In this document: positions 1 through 6,719 of the stretch, piece by piece
How positions within the stretch are numbered: the first letter of the stretch is position 1
Layout: every line of letters starts with the position of its first letter
From: an uncultured Porphyromonadaceae bacterium
GTDB lineage: Bacteria; Bacteroidota; Bacteroidia; Bacteroidales; Muribaculaceae
Length of the DNA: 10,059 nt
Reading direction: 5' to 3'
Assembly (NCBI GenBank): GCA_900555915.1
Contig: USNC01000033.1
Location: 1 to 10,059 of the forward strand
The notes under the pieces: generated by a model
What the model saw: only the letters and a program-made list of their open reading frames with translations
What the model was told of the DNA's origin: nothing
Database searches by the model: none
Position numbers and translations under genes: made by a program

Positions 1-187
1 AAATAATACTACAAATTTTAAAACAATTCTATTTGTCTGATTGTTATATAATAAAGTTGCTATAAACATTTCGTTCAATTGTTTTTTACGATTTGCAACG
101 CTATTGAAGGCTTTTCCTGCTGACCATGAAGATAAATGATCATTTCACTTCTATAATTCAAGTTATTAACACCTTAAAATCAACAAG
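1..187. other. AT-rich leader upstream of the broken peptidase gene
   Basis: No gene is visible here. The stretch is strongly AT-rich. A near-miss to the Bacteroidetes -7 element (TA, three bases, TTTG at 87-95) has one base too many and no well-spaced TTG before it, so I do not call a promoter. A perfect 12-bp palindrome, AAATGATCATTT, lies at 134-145, about 40 nt before the start codon at 188, and could be a protein-binding site or chance. The leader just before 188 is A-rich, as is usual for translation starts in this phylum. Confidence 0.4.
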
Positions 188-1082
188 ATGAGAACGAAAA
201 TCATTTTATTGTCGTTGGCAATCTTTGTAGGATGTATTCCTGCAAAGGCCTTCAAATTGGAATCCAGACCATCAGATTCCACCGTTCCAGTCCGTTCTAT
301 CCAACATGATGATACAGGAGTCACTGTATCATATCATTTTTCCGGAGCCACAGCCATTCAGGATGATTTATATCCTGAATCAACGATGCTTGATATCATC
401 GGCTTCGGATGCAACGCAACACCTGGCGAAGAATTTTCCCAATTATTCATCCAATATAGACCATAGCGCAACGCCAGTCTATGCGATTGGGAAAATATTG
501 AGAAAAGGCATGTCTGGTCTGGCTACGAATTATAAAGGAACTTTGGTTCCCTATACAAAAAGACTTTTTCATTGTTTTGGAGATCCCAGTATGGAGTTAT
601 ATACTTCATGCCCTCATAATGTAGATTATTTTGAAATTACCGGTAACCCCTATGCTATAAGAACAAGTGAGACCGTAAATATGGCATTGGTCATGAAAGA
701 TGGATCTGTTCTCGTTTCATCCGGCAAGCAATTTGATTTTACTCCATATATGAATGATTTAGATATAGTTTCTTTCTATGGTCATAATATTATTCCAAAA
801 GTAGTTCAATTAAATGAAATCTCAAAGATAGCCGCAATAAAATCAGGAATCACCAATATTGACATTAAAGATGGAACAATTGAATTGAATTATGAAGCAA
901 GCAATGAAAGCAATGCCTCAATCCGAATTAGATCTGTCAACAATACGACAAACGCGTTAAAAGAAACGCCTACTTCTGGAGGATATGAAACCATTTCAAC
1001 AGAAGATCTGTCAAAGGGCATATACGTTGTAGAACTGATCGAGGACGGAGTTTCAGTCGATTATCGAAAAGTAATCATTTAA
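188..1082 (+). pseudogene. Gingipain-like C25 cysteine peptidase, internally deleted and frameshifted remnant
   Basis: Two open frames together look like the two ends of one secreted peptidase. The first (188-466, 92 codons) opens with a signal peptide, basic MRTK then a hydrophobic run, with likely cleavage after the AKA at residues 19-21. It continues into a propeptide-like stretch ending near GFGCNATPGE (residues 72-81) and stops at 464-466. From about 430-475 the second frame takes over and runs to 1082. It carries YTKRLFHCFGDPSMELYT, which resembles the FGDPS segment at the end of the gingipain (C25) catalytic domain, then a beta-rich stretch ending in LSKGIYVVELIEDG and KKVII-like residues, similar to a type IX secretion/Por sorting tail. 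The roughly 400 or more residues that should lie between, including the catalytic His and Cys, are absent, so a simple one-base shift does not explain it. Assignment is from remembered family patterns; an unrelated small secreted protein is less likely. Probably inactive. Confidence 0.6.
309..380 (+). repeat. Two successive 9-bp inverted repeats
   Basis: ATGATACAG (309-317) is the exact reverse complement of CTGTATCAT (324-332) with a 6-nt loop. ATTCAGGAT (356-364) is the exact reverse complement of ATCCTGAAT (372-380) with a 7-nt loop. Both lie in the 5' remnant of the broken peptidase gene. They could form hairpins in DNA or RNA. Their role, if any, is unknown. Confidence 0.6.
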
Positions 1083-1093
1083 ATAATAATAAT

Positions 1094-2326
1094 ATGGAAC
1101 GAATTTTCAAATACGAAGTCGGCCGCATCCTCATGATAGCGGTTGCCGTTATTGCAGCGGTCTGCAATGTCAATGCCGAAGAAGTGGAAGGCTGGATTGA
1201 CAGATATAAAGTGGACTTCATATATCAGGACATACAGTATCAGATCCTCTCGGAGAGCGAGAAGACTGTGGCCGTAGCGCAAGACTATGACATAGACTTC
1301 TACCAATCATCCCGTCCATCGCGCACAATGGCGCACGGGGCGGACGAAATAGGAGAAAACGGTTTTTTAGACCATATTTTTACTGTGATTCCCCCGACAG
1401 TGTATGACGAAAATGGAACAGCGTATACTGTTACGGCCATTGCCCATGGAGCTATACAGTATGACTTAATACACAATCTGATTCTACCTCTTACTTTAAA
1501 AAATCTTAACGGCGGAATAGGCGCGTTGCCATTAAGAACGCTGTATCTTCCTGAGGGATTGCAGAAAATAGACGGTATAACCGGATGTCCTTATCTTGTG
1601 AATCTATATATACCGTCTTCTGTGGAATCTATCAGCAGATTATCCTTATCCCGCTGCGGTATCAAAGAGTTGTATATTCCACCATCGGTCAAGACTATCG
1701 GCGACTGGGCGCTGTCAGACTGCGACAGTCTGTCGTCGGTGATGATTTCCGGAGTCGAGACAATGGGAAATAATTGTTTCGAAGAAAATGGATCACTCCT
1801 GCGGGCCAACCTGCCGGAGACACTGAAATCGATGGGCGACGGCTGCTTCAATAATTGCACCAACATGCTACGTATCTCACTCCCCTGGTCGGAAATAAAG
1901 ATGAACGACTGCTTCAACGGTTGCCCGTCGGTGAAGTGTATCGAGGTTCTTGCAGAGGAGCCCTATCCCTTCCCGGAGAACTGCTTCAAGGATGTGGACC
2001 GGAGTAAGTGTGATCTTCTTGTCCCGGTTGAGTCACTCGAGAAATATCAGGCTGCTGAAGGATGGAACGAGTTCTACCGCATCAACTATATCCCCACATC
2101 TGGAATCGAAGCCATGAAAGCCGACAAGGATGCTGATTTCACTGCCACAGGAGGGAAAGGCTCGATAAGCATTGTCAACACTGCCGGAAAACAGATTGAA
2201 GTTGCTTCTGCCAACGGTGAGAAAGTAGCTATAGTGACGGCATCGGGCGTAACCGAACTGTCGCTGCCTTGCGGCATATACATTGTGTCGTCGCCGACCT
2301 CAAGTCTGAAAATCTACGTCAGATAG
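1094..2326 (+). CDS. Secreted BspA-type leucine-rich-repeat (LRR_5) protein
   Basis: A 410-residue exported protein. Residues 1-28 form a signal peptide (basic start, hydrophobic ILMIAVAVIAAV, likely cleavage after NVNA). Residues about 38-60 match the short strand-rich lead-in common in Bacteroidales surface LRR proteins. Residues about 98-300 hold irregular BspA/LRR_5 repeats, with recurring units such as LYLPEGLQKI, LYIPSSVESI, LYIPPSVKTIG and ANLPETLKSMG, each followed by a Cys-containing CF/NC turn. A C-terminal module (about 337-410) contains KGSISIVNTAGKQ and LPCGIYIVSS and resembles a type IX-style sorting tail. BspA-like proteins usually sit on or leave the cell surface and bind host or matrix proteins; the ligand here is unknown. 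The start at 1094 follows an A/T-rich leader and keeps the basic n-region; an in-frame ATG at 1133 is a weaker alternative. The gene begins 11 nt after the broken peptidase and has no visible promoter of its own, so it was probably co-transcribed with it. Confidence 0.85.
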   Translation: MERIFKYEVGRILMIAVAVIAAVCNVNAEEVEGWIDRYKVDFIYQDIQYQILSESEKTVAVAQDYDIDFYQSSRPSRTMAHGADEIGENGFLDHIFTVIPPTVYDENGTAYTVTAIAHGAIQYDLIHNLILPLTLKNLNGGIGALPLRTLYLPEGLQKIDGITGCPYLVNLYIPSSVESISRLSLSRCGIKELYIPPSVKTIGDWALSDCDSLSSVMISGVETMGNNCFEENGSLLRANLPETLKSMGDGCFNNCTNMLRISLPWSEIKMNDCFNGCPSVKCIEVLAEEPYPFPENCFKDVDRSKCDLLVPVESLEKYQAAEGWNEFYRINYIPTSGIEAMKADKDADFTATGGKGSISIVNTAGKQIEVASANGEKVAIVTASGVTELSLPCGIYIVSSPTSSLKIYVR

Positions 2327-2339
2327 CCCCCCCCTTAAA

Positions 2340-2396
2340 ACCTCATTTCATATATTTTCAGTTCCCTGGGGTCGCTGTAATTTTATGAAATGGGGT
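2340..2396 (+). other. Long imperfect stem-loop after the LRR gene
   Basis: Bases 2340-2352 pair with 2384-2396 to give 13 base pairs including one T-G wobble (core ATTTCATA with TATGAAAT, outer CC with GG). The 31-nt loop contains its own small CCC/GGG symmetry. It begins shortly after the LRR stop codon and a run of eight C. It may be part of the 3' end of that transcript. I do not recognise a known RNA family. Confidence 0.5.
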
Positions 2397-2399
2397 CTC

Positions 2400-2435
2400 A
2401 ATCCGCCTCCCCCTGTATATCCGGGGAGGCGGATT
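2400..2435 (+). terminator. Perfect 13-bp GC-rich hairpin, likely transcription terminator
   Basis: AATCCGCCTCCCC (2400-2412) is the exact reverse complement of GGGGAGGCGGATT (2423-2435), with a 10-nt loop. Its position between the LRR gene and the fabG promoter fits a terminator. No uridine tract follows directly; a T-rich stretch (GAATTTTTATT) starts about 13 nt later. Termination could therefore be imperfect, or the hairpin may mainly protect the 3' end. Confidence 0.55.
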
Positions 2436-2465
2436 TGCGAGTGTCGTGAATTTTTATTAAATTTG
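2435..2465 (+). promoter_or_regulatory. Bacteroidetes-type promoter for fabG operon
   Basis: An exact TAnnTTTG element (TAAATTTG, 2458-2465) has a TTG (2435-2437) 20 nt upstream, the arrangement of the Bacteroidetes primary-sigma promoter. Transcription would start near 2472, giving a leader of about 40 nt before the ATG at 2511. The -33 element abuts the right arm of the preceding hairpin. Confidence 0.75.
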
Positions 2466-2510
2466 CAGCCTGATTCAAAAACAGTAACTAATAAATAAAC
2501 CGATATACTC

Positions 2511-3257
2511 ATGAATCTTTTAGCAGGAAAGACAGCCGTAGTGACCGGCGCCGCACGCGGCATCGGCAAGGCTCTTGCACTCAAGTTTGCTTCAGAAGGA
2601 GCCAATGTAGCGTTCACAGATCTTGTAATCGACGAGAACGGCAAACAGACAGAGGAAGAAATAGCTGCCTATGGCGTGAAAGCCAAAGGCTATGCCTCCA
2701 ACGCGGCAGACTTCGCACAGACAGAAGAAGTGATCAACAAGATAAAGGAAGATTTCGGATCGATCGATATCCTCGTCAACAACGCCGGAATCACCAAAGA
2801 CGGGCTCATGATGCGCATGAGCGAGGCCCAGTGGGACGCAGTGATCGCAGTCAACCTGAAATCAGCGTTCAACTTCATCCACGCCACACTCCCCATCATG
2901 ATGCGCCAGCGCAGCGGCTCCATCATCAACATGGCCTCTGTAGTAGGCGTTCACGGCAACGCCGGACAGGCCAACTACGCAGCGTCAAAAGCAGGTCTCA
3001 TCGCCCTGGCGAAAAGCATCGCCCAGGAAGTGGGCAGCCGCGGCATCCGTGCCAACGCCATCGCTCCCGGCTTCATCGAGACTGCCATGACAGCCGCCCT
3101 TCCCGAAGAAGTGCGTGCCGACTGGTGCAAGAAGATACCCTTGCGCAGAGGAGGCCAGGTGGAAGACATCGCCAACGTCGCACTCTTCCTTGCCAGCGAT
3201 ATGTCAAGCTACGTCACAGGCCAGGTGATCCAGGTCGACGGCGGCATGAATATGTAA
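2511..3257 (+). CDS. fabG: 3-oxoacyl-[ACP] reductase FabG (short-chain dehydrogenase)
   Basis: A cytoplasmic NADPH-dependent reductase that reduces 3-oxoacyl-ACP to 3-hydroxyacyl-ACP in fatty-acid elongation. The 248 residues are the usual FabG length and all classical SDR landmarks are present. These are the cofactor-binding TGAARGIG (12-19), NNAG (90-93), the active-site Asn in VNLK (115), Ser143, the YxxxK pair Tyr156/Lys160, and the IAPGFIET segment (184-191). The C-terminal TGQVIQVDGGM is typical of FabG, as opposed to general sugar or steroid SDRs. It is the first gene after a strong-looking promoter, and ispD follows 63 nt downstream. Another SDR specificity cannot be wholly excluded from sequence alone, but FabG is much the best fit. 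Confidence 0.93.
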   Translation: MNLLAGKTAVVTGAARGIGKALALKFASEGANVAFTDLVIDENGKQTEEEIAAYGVKAKGYASNAADFAQTEEVINKIKEDFGSIDILVNNAGITKDGLMMRMSEAQWDAVIAVNLKSAFNFIHATLPIMMRQRSGSIINMASVVGVHGNAGQANYAASKAGLIALAKSIAQEVGSRGIRANAIAPGFIETAMTAALPEEVRADWCKKIPLRRGGQVEDIANVALFLASDMSSYVTGQVIQVDGGMNM

Positions 3258-3320
3258 GATTCCATTTTTGCCTGCGCGGCAATTGAAATTATAAATCTAA
3301 AAGTTTAGAGGTTTAATATC

Positions 3321-4016
3321 ATGCCCGATAAACTTGAAAAATATGCAATCATAGTCGCCGGAGGGGTAGGAAGCCGCTCCGGCGATTCTCTTCCCAAGCA
3401 GTTTCACGACCTTTGCGGACATCCTATGCTGTGGTGGACTCTCCGGGCGTTTCAACACCAAAACCCCGATACACATATCATCGTAGTGATGCATAAGGAT
3501 TTCATCGGCTACTGGAAAGAGGTCAAGGGACCGGATTGTGCGCCCCACACTGTCACTGCCGGAGGAGCCACACGGACCGAATCCGTGGCGGCAGGCCTGC
3601 GACTTGTACCGGACGACGCCGAAGGCCTCGTAGCGGTCCACGACGCCGCGCGTCCGCTTGCATCCGCAAGTCTCATCGCAGAAGGATGGCGGGAGGCCGC
3701 GCTGCATAAAGCCGTCATTCCGGGAGTGCCGATGTCCGACTCCCTCAGGGAAGGCACCAGAGACGACAGCAAAACAGTCGACAGAAGCCGTTACTTCATA
3801 GTGCAGACACCACAGGTGTTTCACATCCATCTGCTCAAAGAGGCATACGCGAAAGCCCTGAGGGCCGAAGGCGCTTCGTTCACCGACGATGCCAGCGTAG
3901 CCGAATGGGCGGGCCATCACGTGCGCATGTACGACGGCGACCCGTCCAATATCAAGGTCACCTATCCGGGCGACTTCAGGATTGCACAGTTCACGCTCCA
4001 AGACACTCTCGACTGA
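3321..4016 (+). CDS. ispD: 2-C-methyl-D-erythritol 4-phosphate cytidylyltransferase IspD
   Basis: Transfers CMP from CTP to methylerythritol 4-phosphate, the third step of the non-mevalonate isoprenoid pathway. The protein has 231 residues, matching the family. The nucleotide-binding start VAGGVGSRSGDSLPKQF (12-28) corresponds to the family motif with Arg19 and Lys26. GGATRTESV (81-89), HDAARP (107-112), QTPQVF (162-167), the acidic TDD (188-190) and GDPSNIKVT (206-214) follow in the expected order. The first family Ala-Gly-Gly is written VAGG, a mild variation. It sits 63 nt after fabG and 57 nt before the pseudouridine synthase, all in one direction and with no clear promoter in the gaps, so it is probably transcribed from the promoter before fabG. 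A 14-bp symmetric sequence (3296-3309) in the upstream gap is too tight to form a good RNA hairpin. Confidence 0.93.
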   Translation: MPDKLEKYAIIVAGGVGSRSGDSLPKQFHDLCGHPMLWWTLRAFQHQNPDTHIIVVMHKDFIGYWKEVKGPDCAPHTVTAGGATRTESVAAGLRLVPDDAEGLVAVHDAARPLASASLIAEGWREAALHKAVIPGVPMSDSLREGTRDDSKTVDRSRYFIVQTPQVFHIHLLKEAYAKALRAEGASFTDDASVAEWAGHHVRMYDGDPSNIKVTYPGDFRIAQFTLQDTLD

Positions 4017-4073
4017 TTGAATAAAATGCGAAACAGTCCCGAATTTTAATTTTAACATTTTTCATTTTCTGCC

Positions 4074-4739
4074 ATGACACCACTCTACGAAGACAACCAT
4101 ATCATAATTGTGCGCAAGGAAGCCGGCGAGATAGTGCAGGGCGACAAGACCGGCGACACTCCGCTTTCGGAGACTGTCAAGGAATATCTCAAGGACAAAT
4201 ACAACAAACCCGGCAACGTGTTCTGCGGCGTAGTGCACCGCATAGACCGCCCTGTCACCGGTGTGGTCCTTTTTGCAAAGACATCCAAAGCATTGTCAAG
4301 ACTAAATGAGATGCTGAAGAAAGGAGAGATACACAAGACATACTGGGCCATGGTGGAAGGCAGACGGGATAAAAAAGAGGGTGAGATCGAATCATGGCTC
4401 CTTTCCGACGGACGCACCAACAAGACCCGGGTAACCGACAGCACTGCCCCGGGTGCGAAACTCTCCAGACTGAAATACCGCGTCATTGCCGAGGGCGACA
4501 GATATTCTATCCTGGAAGTGCGCCTGCTCACCGGGAGGAAACACCAGATAAGGGTGCAACTGTCGTCTACCGGAACCCCGATCAAAGGAGACCTGAAATA
4601 TGGAGCACGGCGCAGCAACCCCGGTGGCGGCATCTCGCTGCTGGCCAAACGCATCGAATTCATACACCCGGTGTCGAAACAGCAAATCATCGTAGAGACA
4701 GAACCTTTGCCCGAAATGACCACAATTATGCAGAAATAG
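4074..4739 (+). CDS. RluA-family RNA pseudouridine synthase
   Basis: Converts uridine to pseudouridine in ribosomal or transfer RNA. The 221 residues cover only the catalytic domain, with no N-terminal S4 RNA-binding domain, as in the short RluA-like branch. The catalytic motif is HRIDRPVTGVVLFAKT (55-70), with the nucleophile Asp58. The second conserved block GRKHQIRVQL (154-163), with KGDLKYGA (171-178), completes the active site. Which base and RNA it modifies cannot be read from the sequence. It follows ispD by 57 nt, and its stop codon (4737-4739) is directly followed by the -33 element of the tetR promoter. Confidence 0.9.
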   Translation: MTPLYEDNHIIIVRKEAGEIVQGDKTGDTPLSETVKEYLKDKYNKPGNVFCGVVHRIDRPVTGVVLFAKTSKALSRLNEMLKKGEIHKTYWAMVEGRRDKKEGEIESWLLSDGRTNKTRVTDSTAPGAKLSRLKYRVIAEGDRYSILEVRLLTGRKHQIRVQLSSTGTPIKGDLKYGARRSNPGGGISLLAKRIEFIHPVSKQQIIVETEPLPEMTTIMQK

Positions 4740-4770
4740 TTTGAGAATAAAGATTTTTTGACTAACTTTG
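4740..4770 (+). promoter_or_regulatory. Bacteroidetes-type promoter for the TetR regulator gene
   Basis: TTTG (4740-4743) and an exact TAnnTTTG (TAACTTTG, 4763-4770) are separated by 19 nt. Transcription should start near 4777, giving a leader of about 43 nt. The -33 element begins one base after the stop codon of the pseudouridine synthase gene. Confidence 0.8.
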
Positions 4771-4781
4771 CACGAAGATTG

Positions 4782-4800
4782 GAATTGTGTGCAATTCACA
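4782..4800 (+). promoter_or_regulatory. Palindromic operator candidate for the TetR regulator
   Basis: GAATTG-TGTG-CAATTC (4782-4797) is a perfect 6-bp inverted repeat with a 4-nt spacer. A second, overlapping symmetry, TGTG-CAATT-CACA, covers 4788-4800. The site lies 12-27 nt downstream of the -7 element, at or just after the expected transcription start and before the tetR ATG at 4820. This is a usual place for autorepression by TetR-family dimers. Binding is inferred from position and symmetry only. Confidence 0.55.
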
Positions 4801-4819
4801 TTAACGAAGACACGCGACT

Positions 4820-5410
4820 ATGGGATTAAAGACACGAGAAAAATTCATAGAAGTGGCGCGGCAACTTTTCGCAAGAAAAGGTGTCGAGAACACCACTATG
4901 AACGATATCGCGTCGGCATCAGAAAAGGGAAGACGCACTATCTACACGTATTTCAAGAGTAAACGCGATATCTACAATGCAGTCATAGAGCAGGAGACAG
5001 ATATCGTCATGACACGGCTGCGCTCCATAGTGGCCAAGCCGGTGCCTGCCGATGTCAAGCTTCAGGAGTATATCGAAGCCCACTTCGAGACAATGCGCGA
5101 GGTAGTCTCGCGCAACGGCACCCTGCGCGCATGGTTTTTCCGCGACATAAGGAAAGTGGACCGAGCCCGCAGGGCTGTGAGCCGGAAAGAGACGATACTG
5201 CTGCATCAGATTCTGTCCGAAGGAGTGGCCGAGGGTATCTTCGACATAGAAAACATACCGCGTCTGGCGATGGTGATAACAAAGACCATACAGGGTCTTG
5301 ACGTGCCATACATAAGGGAAGATATCTCGGAGACCGGTGTGGACAAGGATGAACTGGCCAAGATGTTCTCATCGCTCCTTCTCAACGGACTCAAACGCCG
5401 CGACATCTGA
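4820..5410 (+). CDS. TetR/AcrR-family transcriptional regulator
   Basis: A 196-residue DNA-binding regulator. The N-terminal helix-turn-helix is clear: TREKFIEVARQLFARKG (5-21) leads to TTMNDIASAS (25-34) and the recognition end RRTIYTYFKSKRDIY (38-52), the hallmark YxYFxSK segment of the family. Residues about 60-190 are a helical ligand-binding and dimerisation domain with no recognisable ligand signature. It has its own promoter with a palindrome just downstream, so negative autoregulation is likely. The only gene close behind it is the FabH-like ketosynthase, 91 nt downstream of the stop and without an evident separate promoter. The simplest reading is a regulator co-transcribed with its target, possibly sensing an acyl-CoA or fatty acid; the ligand is speculation. 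Confidence 0.9.
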   Translation: MGLKTREKFIEVARQLFARKGVENTTMNDIASASEKGRRTIYTYFKSKRDIYNAVIEQETDIVMTRLRSIVAKPVPADVKLQEYIEAHFETMREVVSRNGTLRAWFFRDIRKVDRARRAVSRKETILLHQILSEGVAEGIFDIENIPRLAMVITKTIQGLDVPYIREDISETGVDKDELAKMFSSLLLNGLKRRDI

Positions 5411-5501
5411 ATACGGATTTCCTTCCAATCAAAAAAAACGGCTTTCAACGAATCAACTGCGCCGCATGGCGGTCAAAACAAACAATTTGAAAACATCTAC
5501 C

Positions 5502-6446
5502 ATGTATATCAACGCAATAGGACATTACATTCCCTCTCAACGCATATCGAACGACTATTTCAGGGACCTCAACGGACTGGATCCTGACTGGATCATCCAG
5601 CGCACCGGAATCAGGAGCCGCAGCAGATGCGGAGCCGACGAGAACGTAGACACCATGGCATTCGACGCAGTGGAGAATGCGCTGCCACGCCTCCCCTATC
5701 CGGTGAAAGACGTGGATCTGCTGGTAGCGGCACATTATTGCGCCTACGACACCGTGGGCACCGTAGCCCACAAGGTGCAGCGTAAGTATGGAATCGAAGG
5801 AGCAAAGGCCCTTTACGTTTCTTCGGCTTGCAGTTCATTCGTCAACGGTCTTGAAGTGATCGAAGGCTACTTCGCCATGGGAAAGGCAAAGAAGGCTCTT
5901 CTAATCTGCAGCGAACACAACTCGTATTACTCCAACGACACCGACCACACCGCAGGCCATCTGTGGGGCGATGCCGCCGTGGCATATTTCATCAGCGCTG
6001 AAAAGCAGGCTGACACTGACATCGAGATTCTCTCTGTCTTCACAGAAGCCGAGGGACATATCGGCAAAGGGCCGGACGGTGTCATGCTCAGACCAAAAGA
6101 AGACGGAATCCAGATGCCAGCCGGGCGCGACGTGTTCATGTATGCCGTAAAATATATGGAATATGCCCTCGAAAACAACCTTAAGGAAAGCAATCTGACC
6201 AAAGATGATGTCAGCTACTTCATCACCCATCAGGCAAACATGCGCATCGTCAAGCAACTGTCGCACATGATGGAGGTTCCGATGGAGAGATTCCTCAACA
6301 ATATAGAGGAACTTGGCAACACAGGCAGTGCAAGCGCGGCTCTCGTGCTTTCCCAAAACCAGACGAACCTGAAAAAGGGCGACATTGTCTCGCTGATGGT
6401 ATTCGGAGGCGGCTATTCATGCGCTGCCTTCACTGTAAAGATATAA
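5502..6446 (+). CDS. fabH: 3-oxoacyl-[ACP] synthase III (FabH-like, KAS III)
   Basis: A thiolase-fold condensing enzyme that in the family joins an acyl-CoA primer to malonyl-ACP to start fatty-acid or polyketide chains. From the ATG at 5502 it has 314 residues, close to E. coli FabH, and begins MYINAIGHYIP as the family does. The catalytic triad is present and correctly spaced: Cys110 in SSACSSF, His243 in THQAN, Asn273 in GNTGSAS. Trp30/Arg34 in the WIIQRTGIR segment match the CoA-binding residues, and FGGGYS (301-306) closes the fold. The frame is open from 5337, but an upstream start would overlap tetR; the ATG at 5466 adds residues without family resemblance, while 5502 has an A-rich leader. 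The nucleophile context SACSSF and the replacement WGDAAVA where FabH has FGDGAGA mark it as divergent, so it may use a special primer and not be the housekeeping enzyme. Confidence 0.85.
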   Translation: MYINAIGHYIPSQRISNDYFRDLNGLDPDWIIQRTGIRSRSRCGADENVDTMAFDAVENALPRLPYPVKDVDLLVAAHYCAYDTVGTVAHKVQRKYGIEGAKALYVSSACSSFVNGLEVIEGYFAMGKAKKALLICSEHNSYYSNDTDHTAGHLWGDAAVAYFISAEKQADTDIEILSVFTEAEGHIGKGPDGVMLRPKEDGIQMPAGRDVFMYAVKYMEYALENNLKESNLTKDDVSYFITHQANMRIVKQLSHMMEVPMERFLNNIEELGNTGSASAALVLSQNQTNLKKGDIVSLMVFGGGYSCAAFTVKI

Positions 6447-6518
6447 TATTTTATCCCTGAATTACAAACAGTTGATCTTTTTGATAAATTTCGTTAACAA
6501 TTATTAACTCAAAAAGAC

Positions 6519-6549
6519 TTGACAAAGGGTCAAAAATGTTGTAATTTTG
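6519..6549 (+). promoter_or_regulatory. Promoter of the initiator tRNA gene
   Basis: TTG (6519-6521, within TTGACA) and an exact TAnnTTTG (TAATTTTG, 6542-6549) are 20 nt apart. Transcription would begin near 6556, about nine bases before the mature tRNA 5' end. The stretch from 6447 to 6518 shows only a weak 5-bp inverted repeat (GTTAA 6493-6497 with TTAAC 6504-6508) and no strong terminator for the ketosynthase gene. Confidence 0.8.
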
Positions 6550-6564
6550 TAACCGTAATCACAA

Positions 6565-6636
<72 letters not shown>

Positions 6637-6648
6637 CTCTGAAAATCT

Positions 6649-6680
6649 GGCCTTCGAAACATATCGAAGGCCTTTTTTTT
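6649..6680 (+). terminator. Rho-independent terminator of the tRNA gene
   Basis: GGCCTTCGA (6649-6657) pairs perfectly with TCGAAGGCC (6664-6672) around a 6-nt loop and is followed at once by eight T (6673-6680). This is a textbook intrinsic terminator. It separates tRNA-fMet from the helicase gene, whose start lies only 39 nt beyond it. Confidence 0.93.
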
Positions 6681-6719
6681 GTATCATATCACACAAATCA
6701 TATAAAGCCCCAATATACA

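Noticed and set aside
306..440. A separate gene starting at ATG 306
   Set aside because: Up to the junction this frame is out of phase with the signal-peptide frame and shows no family-like sequence. Only the part after about 470 resembles a real protein, so it is better read as the 3' part of the broken gene.
2327..2334. Run of eight C right after the LRR stop codon as a phase-variation tract
   Set aside because: It lies after the stop codon, so slippage would not alter the protein, and it is not placed in a promoter spacer.
3296..3309. Symmetric TCTAAA-AG-TTTAGA before ispD as a terminator or operator
   Set aside because: The 2-nt centre and AT-rich arms make a poor hairpin, no T run follows, and no regulator gene is adjacent. 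Left as a chance palindrome.
3297..4723. Long open frames on the minus strand opposite ispD and the pseudouridine synthase
   Set aside because: They lie wholly opposite genes with clear catalytic motifs and their translations show no recognisable domain; they are codon-bias shadows.
5337..5501. Upstream-extended start of the ketosynthase, overlapping tetR
   Set aside because: The extra residues have no resemblance to KAS III, 5337-5410 is the tetR coding end in another frame, and ATG 5502 gives the family's normal N-terminus.
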